Below, piece after piece: positions 8,262 through 14,200 of a stretch of 14,200 nucleotides of DNA. Within the stretch, counting starts at the first letter, position 1. Each line of letters opens with the position of its first letter. The stretch is from an uncultured Lysobacteraceae bacterium (GTDB lineage Bacteria; Pseudomonadota; Gammaproteobacteria; Xanthomonadales; Xanthomonadaceae). The position numbers and the translations under genes are program-made. Below the pieces are notes generated by a model. That model searched no databases. It was not told the origin of the DNA and saw only the letters and a program-made list of their open reading frames with translations. Location: assembly GCA_946482565.1 (NCBI GenBank), contig CAMLSB010000033.1, forward strand, positions 1 through 14,200. The letters run 5' to 3'.

Positions 8262-10067
8262 TTATACCGCAGAGCCCGCCGGGGTGGGAAGTTCCGGCAA
8301 CGTGGCCACGCCGGCCTCGATCGCGGCATGGTGCGCCAGGGTGCGCGGCAACAGGCGGGCGAAGAAGAAGCGCGCGGTGTCGCGCTTGGCCGCGAGCAGG
8401 CGCGGGCCGTCCGTATCGCCCCGCGCCGCGGCGGCGGCGACGCTGCGTGCCCACCAGTAGGCCAGCGCGACGTAGCCGGAATACATCAGGTAGTCGTACG
8501 CGGCGGCGCCGGCTTCGGCGGGGTCGGCACCGGCGCGCTCGCCGATGCTCCGCGACAGCCTGGCCCACTCGCCGGCCTTTTCGCGCAGTGCCGGCACGAA
8601 CTCCGCCGCAGGCGAGCCGTCGGCCTGCGCTTCGCAGAATTCCGCGACCATGCCGAGGAAGGCCTGCAACCCGGCGCCGCGCAACTGCAACAGCTTGCGT
8701 CCGACCAGGTCCATCGCCTGGATGCCGGTGGTGCCTTCGTACAGCGTGGTGATGCGCGCATCGCGCGCGAGCTGCTCCATGCCGTGCTCGGCGATGTAGC
8801 CGTGGCCGCCGAAGCACTGCAGCGCGTGGTAGGTGCATTCCACGCCCCATTCGGTGAGGCAGGCCTTGGTGATCGGGATCATGAAGCCGAGCAGCGCGTC
8901 GGCGCGCTCGCGTTCGCCGGCATCGGCGGCGTGCTCGACGACATCGACCAGCGAGGCCGCGTGATAGGCGAGGGCGCGACCGCCTTCGACCAGGGCGCGC
9001 TGGGTGAGCAGCATGCGGCGCACGTCGGGATGCACGGCGATCGGATCGGCCGGCTTGTCCGGGAAACGCGGGCCTTCCGGCGCGCGGCCCTGCAGGCGTT
9101 CGTTCGCGTAGCGTTCGGCGTTCTGCATCGCGCGCTCGGCCAGGCCGAGACCCTGCAGCCCGACCGCGAGGCGCGCGGAGTTCATCATGGTGAACATCGC
9201 CGCCAGGCCCTTGTTCGGGGCGCCGACGATCCAGCCTTCGGCGCCGTCGAAGTTCATGACGCAGGTCGCCGAGCCGTGGATGCCCATCTTGTGCTCGAGC
9301 GCGCCGCAGCGCAGCGCGTTGCGCTCGCCCATCGTGCCGGTTTGCCGATCGACCTTGTGCTTCGGCACGGCGAACAGCGAGATGCCGCGGCTGCCGGCGG
9401 GCGCGTCCGGCAGGCGCGCGAGCACGAGGTGCACGATGTTTTCGGTGAGGTTGTGCTCGCCGGCGGTGATGAAGATCTTGGTGCCGCTGATCGCGTAGCT
9501 GCCGTCGTGGCGTGGTTCGGCGCGCGTGCGAAGCAGGCCGAGGTCGCTGCCGCAGTGCGGTTCGGTGAGGCACATCGTGCCGGTCCAGCGGCCTTCGACG
9601 ATCGGGCGCAGGAATGCTTCGCGCTGCCATTCCTCTCCGTGCCGCAACAGCGCATCCACTGCGCCGTGCGAGAGCAACGGGAAGTTGCCCCACGCGAGGT
9701 TCGCGGCGTCGATCATTTCCTTGATCGCGACGTCCACGACGTGCGGGAGGCCCTGGCCGCCCCATTGCGCGGGGGCCGCGAGTCCCGACCAGCCGCCGGC
9801 CACGAATTGCGCGTAGGCGTCGGCGAAGCCGGGCGGCGTCGTGACCGCGCCGGTGGCCTGGTCGAGCTTGCAGCCGTGCGCGTCGCCGACGGCGTTCAGC
9901 GGCGCGAGCACGGTTTCGGTGAAGCGCGCGCCTTCTTCCAGCACCGCGTCCACCAGCTCGCGGTTGGCGTCGGGCATGCCGAGCCGCGCGAACAGCGCTT
10001 CGTCGCCGAGCAGGTCGTGCAGGACGAAGCGGATGTCTTCCTGCGGCGCGCGATAGGACGCGGCCAT
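8262..10067 (-). CDS. Acyl-CoA dehydrogenase with C-terminal extension domain
   Basis: This 601-residue FAD-dependent acyl-CoA dehydrogenase would perform the first oxidation of an acyl-CoA in fatty-acid (or related) breakdown, passing electrons to ETF. The length and layout fit the long bacterial subfamily that carries an extra C-terminal domain (PF12806 type) and includes DmdC-like enzymes: N-terminal helical domain, central beta domain with CLTEPHCGSDLG and ISGTKIFITAGEH, C-terminal helical domain, then the added tail (about 465-590). The motif LYEGTTGIQAMDLVGRK near residue 444 contains the likely catalytic Glu. CFGGHGYIAEHGMEQLARD is also typical. Substrate chain length cannot be read from sequence, and DmdC activity should not be assumed. 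The ATG overlaps the upstream lipoprotein stop (TGATG), with GGAG just inside that gene, indicating translational coupling. Confidence 0.95.
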   Translation of the reverse strand: MAASYRAPQEDIRFVLHDLLGDEALFARLGMPDANRELVDAVLEEGARFTETVLAPLNAVGDAHGCKLDQATGAVTTPPGFADAYAQFVAGGWSGLAAPAQWGGQGLPHVVDVAIKEMIDAANLAWGNFPLLSHGAVDALLRHGEEWQREAFLRPIVEGRWTGTMCLTEPHCGSDLGLLRTRAEPRHDGSYAISGTKIFITAGEHNLTENIVHLVLARLPDAPAGSRGISLFAVPKHKVDRQTGTMGERNALRCGALEHKMGIHGSATCVMNFDGAEGWIVGAPNKGLAAMFTMMNSARLAVGLQGLGLAERAMQNAERYANERLQGRAPEGPRFPDKPADPIAVHPDVRRMLLTQRALVEGGRALAYHAASLVDVVEHAADAGERERADALLGFMIPITKACLTEWGVECTYHALQCFGGHGYIAEHGMEQLARDARITTLYEGTTGIQAMDLVGRKLLQLRGAGLQAFLGMVAEFCEAQADGSPAAEFVPALREKAGEWARLSRSIGERAGADPAEAGAAAYDYLMYSGYVALAYWWARSVAAAAARGDTDGPRLLAAKRDTARFFFARLLPRTLAHHAAIEAGVATLPELPTPAGSAV

Positions 10068-10543
10068 CAGCGCAGCACTCCGGGCAGGCCCGGGACCGGG
10101 CTGAGCGCGTTGTCGCGCTTGAACTCGAAGCTGCGCACGCCGCTGCCGTCGGGCGTGGCGTCGATCGAACCTTCGAGGTGGTAGTCGATGCGGTGCCCGC
10201 CGGCGAGCGCGTCGGCGAGCGCGAGTTTCGCACCCGGCGGTGGCGCCGCGACTTCGATGGTGGCGACGTCGGCGGCCTCGGGGCCGATCGGCAGGGCGGG
10301 CGATGCGCGCAATGCAGCGGCGGGCTGGCCGTCGAAGCTCAGCGCCAGGTCGACGCGATCGAAGCGCATCGGCACGTTGCTGTAGTTGTCGATCCGCAGG
10401 TCGATGGCCCAGCTGCCGTCCGCGCGCACGCTGAGCTGCTGGATGCTCGCGGAAGGATCGGAGACGCGACGCGGCGGGCCGCTCGCGCAGGCACCGAGCA
10501 GGGCCGCGGCCAGCAGCGGGAGGGAGGCGCGCAGGAACGTCAT
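10067..10543 (-). CDS. LEA type 2 (WHy-domain) lipoprotein
   Basis: This 158-residue lipoprotein precursor has the signal sequence MTFLRASLPLLAAALLGAC with lipobox L-L-G-A-C and lipidated Cys19. The rest is predicted beta-rich. The segment IQQLSVRADGSWAIDLRIDNYSNVPMRFDRVDLAL followed by GQPAAAL fits the water-stress/hypersensitive (WHy) domain of LEA-2 proteins, where N-x-x-N-x-P-M is a common feature. Such proteins are thought to sit in the periplasm or outer membrane and protect against stress, but the role is unproven. The start at 10543 was chosen over a start 11 codons upstream because it gives a clean lipoprotein signal and has GGAAG about 8 bases before it. The 75-bp gap upstream contains TATGCT (10577-10572, minus), a possible -10 box, so a separate promoter is conceivable. 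The stop overlaps the acyl-CoA dehydrogenase start by one base. Confidence 0.82.
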   Translation of the reverse strand: MTFLRASLPLLAAALLGACASGPPRRVSDPSASIQQLSVRADGSWAIDLRIDNYSNVPMRFDRVDLALSFDGQPAAALRASPALPIGPEAADVATIEVAAPPPGAKLALADALAGGHRIDYHLEGSIDATPDGSGVRSFEFKRDNALSPVPGLPGVLR

Positions 10544-10618
10544 GCAGGGGCTTCCGGTGGGGCTCGTGGCGAGCATACACCGGCGTAGGGTGGGGTCGCG
10601 GCGGCGCCCCGCGTTGCC

Positions 10619-11353
10619 TCAGTCGCGTGCGGCGGCGGGCGCGAGCAACGGATAGGGATCGATCGCGGTGCCCTGCCACCAGTGCTTTTCAGGGCCGAGC
10701 ACGAAGATCGCGAAATGCAGGTGCGGTGCGTCCTCGGCGGCATTGCCGGTACTGCCGACGTAGCCGATCACGTCGCCGCGCCGCAGCGCCTGGCCTTCGG
10801 CGAGGCCTTCGGCGTAGCGGTCGAGGTGCGCGTAGTAGTAGGCACGGGTGCCGGCACGGTCGAACTCGTAGATCGTGAGGCCGCCGGGCACGCTGGTGAA
10901 CAGCTTTTCCACGGTGCCGTCGATGGCGGCGAGCACGGGCGTGCCACGCGGCGCCATGATGTCGAGCGCTTCGTGCGGGCGCGTGCCGCCGCCGCGGGCT
11001 TCGTTGAACGTGTCGTGCAACTGGGACGGCTGGATGCCCTGCACCGGGAGCAGCAATGTTTCGCCGGCCGGCAGGGCAGTGGTGGGCGAACCCGCAGCGG
11101 TGCTCGTCATTGCAGGCGCATTGACGGCAGGAGTCGCCGTGGTGGTCGGGGTGACCTGGGCCGACGCGATCGCGCTGGGTGCGGGTGTCGCCGTCGTCGT
11201 TGCGGTGCCCGCCGGTTGCGCGGCTGCTTGTCCCGGCGTGGGCGCATCCGCCGGCAACGTCGTTGGCGTTGGCGTGGCAGGCCCGCGCATCACGAAATAC
11301 ACCACGTTCGCGCCGAGCAGCAGCCCCGCCAGGAAAAGAAGGAAACCCTTCAT
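10619..11353 (-). CDS. Membrane-anchored M23 (LytM-type) metallopeptidase
   Basis: This 244-residue protein begins with one transmembrane anchor or uncleaved signal (about residues 3-23, MKGFLLFLAGLLLGANVVYF). A Thr/Ala/Pro-rich spacer of about 75 residues reaches into the periplasm and is followed by a peptidase family M23 domain (about 105-240). The zinc-ligand pattern is complete: His127 and Asp131 in HEALD, and His213 in HLHF (His211 first). AHLDRY and GDVIGYVGSTGNA are also family hallmarks, so it should be an active endopeptidase on peptidoglycan cross-links. It is translationally coupled to the upstream L,D-transpeptidase: CAGGAG at 11366-11361 lies in that gene's last codons and the ATG follows its stop by 4 bases. 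It may open the wall where the partner makes new links. The alternative long reading frame to 11716 is antisense-like extension and was not used. Confidence 0.93.
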   Translation of the reverse strand: MKGFLLFLAGLLLGANVVYFVMRGPATPTPTTLPADAPTPGQAAAQPAGTATTTATPAPSAIASAQVTPTTTATPAVNAPAMTSTAAGSPTTALPAGETLLLPVQGIQPSQLHDTFNEARGGGTRPHEALDIMAPRGTPVLAAIDGTVEKLFTSVPGGLTIYEFDRAGTRAYYYAHLDRYAEGLAEGQALRRGDVIGYVGSTGNAAEDAPHLHFAIFVLGPEKHWWQGTAIDPYPLLAPAAARD

Positions 11354-11357
11354 CGCG

Positions 11358-12443
11358 TCACTCCTGCAGCAGCGCGGGCGTTCCCGCGGCGACGGCGCCG
11401 GCCACCGCCTGCGCATCCCAGTTGGTGAGGCGGATGCAGCCGTGCGACTGTGTCTTGCCGATCGTCGCCGGTTCGGGCGTGCCGTGGATGCCGTAATGCG
11501 GCTTCGAGAGGTCCATCCAGACCACGCCGACCGGATTGTTGGGGCCGGCCGCGACCGTCGCTTTCGAGTGCGACGCGTCGGCATCCCAGAACAGCGCGGG
11601 GTTGTAGTGGAACTCGGGATCGCGGGCGACGCCCTGGATCTTCCACTTGCCGACAGGCAGTGGATCATGGCTGCTGCCCGACGTCGCCGGATAGCGCGCG
11701 TACAGCTTGCCCGCATCGTCCTCGAGCGCGACGCTCGCGTCGGACGCGTCCACCACCACCCGTGCGGCCTTCTGCAGCGGCGCCGTGCCGTGCACGTTGG
11801 GCACCGCGATGGTGGTGCCCGCGACGAAGTCCTTGCCGGGGTTGAGCTTGTGCAGCAGCTCCGGACTTGCGTGGAAGCGCTCGCCGAGCATCTCGTCGAG
11901 CGATGCGTAACCCAGCCGCTCGAGCTTCGACTTTTCCATCATGTCCGTGGGCACGGGCATGTAAGGGCCCGCCGCATCGGCCTCGGTGATCGTGTAGTCC
12001 ACGAGCGTCGGTGCCGCGTCCGCCTCCAGCGCGCGCCAGGTGGCGTCGTCGAGCGCGCCGTCGCCGGACAGGTCGTGCGCGCGCTGGAAGGCGGCGACCG
12101 CGCGCCGCGTGTTGCTGCCGCTCGCGCCATCGATCTGGCCCGGCCCGAAATGTGCGCGGTCGAGCAGCACCTGCGCGCGCAGCGCGCCATCGCGCGAAAC
12201 CTCGGCGTCGGCGGCCGATGCCGCAAGCGATTGCGAGGGTTCCCACCCGGCGGAGCCGGGCGACGAAGTCTTCACTGGCGCGTTCGCGTTGGTGGCTGTG
12301 GAATCCGCGGCGACGGTGTCGGCAGCCGCGCGCACGTTGGCGAACGTGGTGGATGCGGGCTGCTGCTGCGCATCGGCGCGCATCGGCGAGGCCGCGAGCA
12401 CGAGCGCGATCGCGAGGAGGGCGGTGGCGGGAACTGCATGCAT
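11358..12443 (-). CDS. Exported L,D-transpeptidase with peptidoglycan-binding domain
   Basis: This is a 361-residue YkuD-family enzyme. The signal peptide ends near residue 25 (MRADA before QQQ). A low-complexity Ala/Thr/Ser linker (26-80) leads to a PG_binding_1 module (about 85-142, with FGPGQIDGASGSNTRRAVAAFQ). A LysM-like stretch follows (about 172-215, YASLDEMLGERFHASPELLHKLNPGK...IAVPNV), then the catalytic YkuD domain (about 226-360). The active-site motif SHGCIRLTNWDA (Cys336) is preceded by HYGIHGTPEPATIGK, so the catalytic set is complete. Family members make 3-3 cross-links in peptidoglycan, attach Braun-type lipoproteins, or reverse such links; which applies here is unknown. The ATG at 12443 is preceded by AGAGG about 9 bases upstream. 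A longer frame running into tRNA-Phe was rejected. It is first in the minus-strand run and 98 bp after tRNA-Phe. Confidence 0.94.
   Translation of the reverse strand: MHAVPATALLAIALVLAASPMRADAQQQPASTTFANVRAAADTVAADSTATNANAPVKTSSPGSAGWEPSQSLAASAADAEVSRDGALRAQVLLDRAHFGPGQIDGASGSNTRRAVAAFQRAHDLSGDGALDDATWRALEADAAPTLVDYTITEADAAGPYMPVPTDMMEKSKLERLGYASLDEMLGERFHASPELLHKLNPGKDFVAGTTIAVPNVHGTAPLQKAARVVVDASDASVALEDDAGKLYARYPATSGSSHDPLPVGKWKIQGVARDPEFHYNPALFWDADASHSKATVAAGPNNPVGVVWMDLSKPHYGIHGTPEPATIGKTQSHGCIRLTNWDAQAVAGAVAAGTPALLQE
11361..11366 (-). promoter_or_regulatory. Ribosome-binding site of M23 gene inside the L,D-transpeptidase end
   Basis: CAGGAG (minus strand) overlaps the last codons of the L,D-transpeptidase (reading LLQE then stop) and sits 7 bases before the M23 ATG. 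It fixes the M23 start and indicates coupled translation of the two wall enzymes. Confidence 0.8.
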
Positions 12444-12541
12444 CGGGACGGCACCTCTGGAAGATGCGTCGATGCTGGCGGTCGTGGCTTCGTGGTCGCG
12501 TGAATGCGCCAGGCCGCAGTGCGGCGCGTGCCACCATGAAG

Positions 12542-12617
12542 TGGTGGCCGGGGAGGGAGTCGAACCCCCGACACGGGGATTTTCAATCCCCTGCTCTACC
12601 AACTGAGCTACCCGGCC
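12542..12617 (-). tRNA. tRNA-Phe (anticodon GAA)
   Basis: This is a 76-nt cloverleaf on the minus strand. The acceptor stem GGCCGGG (12617-12611) pairs with CCCGGCC, followed by A and an encoded CCA ending at 12542. The D arm is GCTCAGTTGGTAGAGC. The anticodon stem GGGGA/TCCCC encloses loop TTGAAAA with anticodon GAA at 12584-12582. The T arm has GGTTCGACTCC. The core is nearly identical to E. coli tRNA-Phe. The partner synthetase subunits PheS and PheT are encoded at the left end of the window, but there is no evidence of joint control. Confidence 0.98.
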
Positions 12618-12660
12618 GGAATCGCGAAGTGGGGCGCGGCGGCCGTTTCACGAGGCCGCG

Positions 12661-12689
12661 ATGATACGGATGCAGCCCCGGCGGGGCAA
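12661..12689 (-). promoter_or_regulatory. Probable promoter of tRNA-Phe
   Basis: On the minus strand TTGCCC (12689-12684) and TATCAT (12666-12661) are separated by exactly 17 bases. The predicted start would give a leader of about 37 nt before the tRNA 5' end at 12617. The -35 overlaps one side of a dyad (CAGCCCC at 12673-12679 with GGGGCTG at 12698-12704) in the gap shared with the divergent DUF6491-like gene. Confidence 0.55.
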
Positions 12690-12784
12690 GCCGCATGGGG
12701 GCTGAACAGCGGTGCGCCGGCCATGCGCCGGGCGCCTCGACCCGGAGCAAGATGGCATCGCACCCCTTCCGAGAGGTCCATGCC

Positions 12785-13198
12785 ATGCGTACCGCCCACC
12801 TCCTCCTTCCGGCTGCCTCCCTGCTGCTCCTGGCCGCGTGCGCCACGACCCGCATGGACGATCCGCAGAAACTTGCGCTGTACCAGGGCCACGCCGGCGC
12901 CCCGGTCAAATCCATCCGCTACGTCGACCCGATCGGCTGGGAGCGGATCGACAACTTCCATCTCGTCCTGAATGTCCGCCCGCGGGAGTCGTGGCTGGTC
13001 GCGATGACGGGCCCCTGCCTGGACTGGGGCAGCGGCGACCAGGCGATTTCCATCAGCCACAACGGCGGCATGGTCAATCCGGGCCTCGACAGCGTGAACT
13101 TCCCGCGCTCGCGGATCTCGTGCCGGATCGGCGAAATCCGCCTGGTCGATCCGGTCGCGGTGCGGGATGCGCGCAACGCGCTCGCCGCGACGCCGTGA
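12785..13198 (+). CDS. DUF6491-like lipoprotein
   Basis: This is a 137-residue lipoprotein precursor. MRTAHLLLPAASLLLLAAC gives a signal with lipobox L-A-A-C and lipidated Cys19. The mature part holds two cysteines in a beta-rich layout. RYVDPIGWERIDNFHLVL and VAMTGPCLDWGSGDQAISIS are followed by DSVNFPRSRISCRIGEIRLVD, a pattern that fits the small xanthomonad lipoproteins grouped as DUF6491, including a conserved C...CRI pair that could form a disulphide. Function is unknown. The ATG at 12785 is preceded by GAGAGG at 12771-12776 (8-base spacing). A start 30 codons upstream would bury the signal peptide and was not used. The gene diverges from tRNA-Phe and ends at a strong hairpin before yggX. 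Confidence 0.85.
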   Translation: MRTAHLLLPAASLLLLAACATTRMDDPQKLALYQGHAGAPVKSIRYVDPIGWERIDNFHLVLNVRPRESWLVAMTGPCLDWGSGDQAISISHNGGMVNPGLDSVNFPRSRISCRIGEIRLVDPVAVRDARNALAATP

Positions 13199-13204
13199 AC
13201 GCGG

Positions 13205-13233
13205 CTGAGGCGCGGCGTCGAGCCGCGCCTCAG
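13205..13233. terminator. Hairpin between convergent genes (probable bidirectional terminator)
   Basis: A perfect 12-bp inverted repeat (CTGAGGCGCGGC at 13205-13216, GCCGCGCCTCAG at 13222-13233) encloses the loop GTCGA. It begins 7 bases after the DUF6491-like stop and contains the yggX stop codon (13232-13230, minus) in its right arm. Neither strand shows a T-tract, so it is either a weak intrinsic terminator or a 3'-end stabilising structure serving both convergent transcripts. Confidence 0.55.
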
Positions 13234-13505
13234 GCGATCGGCGGGGCCACGTAACCTTCGGGTTTGGCCGCGCCACCGCCGAACAGGAATTTCTCCATCT
13301 CGCCTTCGAGGAAGGCGCGATGCTTCGGGTCCAGCGGTGACAGCCGGTTCTCGTTGATCAGCATGGTCTGGTGCGCCAGCCACGCGGCCCAGGCGGCCTT
13401 GCCGACGTGCGCGTACACGCGCTTGCCCAGTTCGCCGGGCCAGGGCACGAAGTCCAGGCCCTCGGTTTCGCGTTGCTCGTATTCGCAGAAGACGCTGCGG
13501 CTCAT
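13230..13505 (-). CDS. yggX: Oxidative-damage protection / Fe(II)-trafficking protein YggX
   Basis: This 91-residue cytosolic protein is almost the same length as E. coli YggX (90). It begins [29 protein letters not shown], the family signature with Cys7. [32 protein letters not shown] follows, equivalent to the MLINE-x-x-L block. YggX protects iron-sulphur enzymes from oxidation and is thought to handle Fe(II). The ATG overlaps the mutY stop by 4 bp (ATGA), so the two are translationally coupled. The mutY-yggX order is the same as in E. coli. The pairing makes sense because MutY needs a [4Fe-4S] cluster and repairs oxidative lesions. Confidence 0.97.
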   Translation of the reverse strand: MSRSVFCEYEQRETEGLDFVPWPGELGKRVYAHVGKAAWAAWLAHQTMLINENRLSPLDPKHRAFLEGEMEKFLFGGGAAKPEGYVAPPIA

Positions 13506-14200
13506 CGGGAGGGCTCCATGCGGATCAGCTTGCGGATGGGCGCCGGGATGCCGAGCGAATCGAATTCGCGCGGCGCGACCCAGCGCAGGTCGCCATTGTC
13601 CGCCACCGCGGCGCGCGCGGCCACCTCGCGCCAATGCATGGGTTGCAGCAGCAACCGGTAGTGGGTGAAGCCGTGCGCGACCGGCGCGAGCGGTTCGGCC
13701 GCGTCGTAGTCGCCGGCGATGTGCGCGGCGAACCATTCGCGGGCCTGCGCGTGGCCTTCGGCTTCCGGCACGGACCAGAGTTGCGCCCAGACGCCGGTGG
13801 CGGGACGACGCTGCAACAGGATGCGGCCTTCGGCATCGCGCAGCAGCAGCACCAGCGCCTCGCGTTCGGGCAGCGGCTTGCCGGGCTTCGGCGTCGGCAA
13901 CTGTTCGACGCGACCCTCGCGCAACGCGACGCAATCCGCTTGCAGCGGGCAGATCGCGCAGGCGGGTGAGTGGCGCGTGCACAGCGTGGCGCCGAAATCC
14001 ATCTGCGCCTGCGTGTAATCGGCCAGGCGTGCATCGGGCAGGTGCGCCTCGGCCAGCGTCCACAACGCGCGTTCGACCGCCGGCGTGCCGGGCCAGCCGT
14101 CGATGCCGTGGTAACGCGCGAGCACGCGCTTGACGTTGCCGTCGAGGATCGGGAAGCGGTCGCCCCAGGCCTGGGCGAGGATCGCGCCGGCGGTGCTGCG
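13502..14200 (-). CDS. mutY: A/G-specific adenine DNA glycosylase (N-terminus outside window)
   Basis: The final 232 codons are present and the frame stays open at the right window edge, so roughly 115 N-terminal residues are missing. MutY removes adenine mispaired with 8-oxoguanine. The visible part starts at [13 protein letters not shown], the end of the helix-hairpin-helix element. [12 protein letters not shown] follows, whose Asp corresponds to catalytic Asp138 of E. coli MutY. The iron-sulphur loop reads C-x6-C-x2-C-x5-C ([17 protein letters not shown]). A Nudix-like C-terminal domain that recognises 8-oxoG follows ([18 protein letters not shown] to the end). The initial catalytic Glu lies outside the window. 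The stop overlaps the yggX start by 4 bp. Confidence 0.97.
   Translation of the reverse strand, partial: RSTAGAILAQAWGDRFPILDGNVKRVLARYHGIDGWPGTPAVERALWTLAEAHLPDARLADYTQAQMDFGATLCTRHSPACAICPLQADCVALREGRVEQLPTPKPGKPLPEREALVLLLRDAEGRILLQRRPATGVWAQLWSVPEAEGHAQAREWFAAHIAGDYDAAEPLAPVAHGFTHYRLLLQPMHWREVAARAAVADNGDLRWVAPREFDSLGIPAPIRKLIRMEPSR

Noticed and set aside
8249..8329. Longer start for the HNH protein
   Set aside because: It overlaps the end of the acyl-CoA dehydrogenase and adds a basic, proline-rich stretch not expected in the family. The start at 8248 fits the gene spacing.
8220..10184. 654-codon plus-strand open frame opposite the acyl-CoA dehydrogenase
   Set aside because: It is antisense to a clear enzyme with all family motifs, and has no domain of its own.
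10544..10618. GC-rich stretch between the M23 and LEA-2 genes as another REP element
   Set aside because: A GTAG occurs there, but it is not followed by a matching stem-loop like the one at 3227-3284.
12444..12602. N-terminal extension of the L,D-transpeptidase starting within tRNA-Phe
   Set aside because: It would be encoded by the tRNA anticodon and T arms. The internal ATG at 12443 gives a clean signal peptide and has a ribosome-binding site.

Overview
The window is a stretch of core chromosome from a high-GC gammaproteobacterium. It most resembles the Xanthomonadaceae/Lysobacteraceae (Lysobacter or Stenotrophomonas type). This rests on the pheS-pheT-ihfA-merR-tRNA-Pro order, a Dxs that matches my memory of xanthomonad Dxs closely, a GTAG-type REP palindrome like those described in Stenotrophomonas, and the strong G/C bias at third codon positions. 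No alignment could be run, so the genus is an inference.

Layout. Plus strand, 1-3412: the end of pheS, then pheT, ihfA and a small MerR-type regulator. A paired REP element abuts the merR stop codon and runs into the promoter of tRNA-Pro(GGG), which ends in a clear intrinsic terminator. A secreted TraB/GumN-like protein (3503-4558) follows. Minus strand, 12617 down to 4542: tRNA-Phe(GAA), then seven genes in one direction with gaps of at most 75 bp: an exported L,D-transpeptidase, a membrane-anchored M23 peptidase, an LEA-type-2 lipoprotein, an acyl-CoA dehydrogenase, an HNH protein, an unrecognised proline-rich two-domain protein, and dxs. A DUF6491-like lipoprotein (12785-13198, plus) diverges from tRNA-Phe and converges on the conserved mutY-yggX pair (minus), with mutY cut by the window edge.

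Functional themes. The left end is translation and nucleoid machinery (PheRS, IHF, tRNA). The middle is isoprenoid precursor synthesis (Dxs) and acyl-CoA oxidation. The right end is envelope remodelling (a translationally coupled L,D-transpeptidase and M23 peptidase, plus lipoproteins) and oxidative-damage defence (MutY, YggX).

I found no mobile element, CRISPR array, toxin-antitoxin pair or defence island, and no convincing undescribed multi-gene system. The points most worth checking are small: a G6/C7 hairpin with the dxs start codon in its loop, directly behind a -10-like box (possible leaderless message); a REP dimer that seems to supply part of a tRNA promoter; a TraB/GumN protein that lacks the family histidines; and a proline-rich orphan protein next to dxs.
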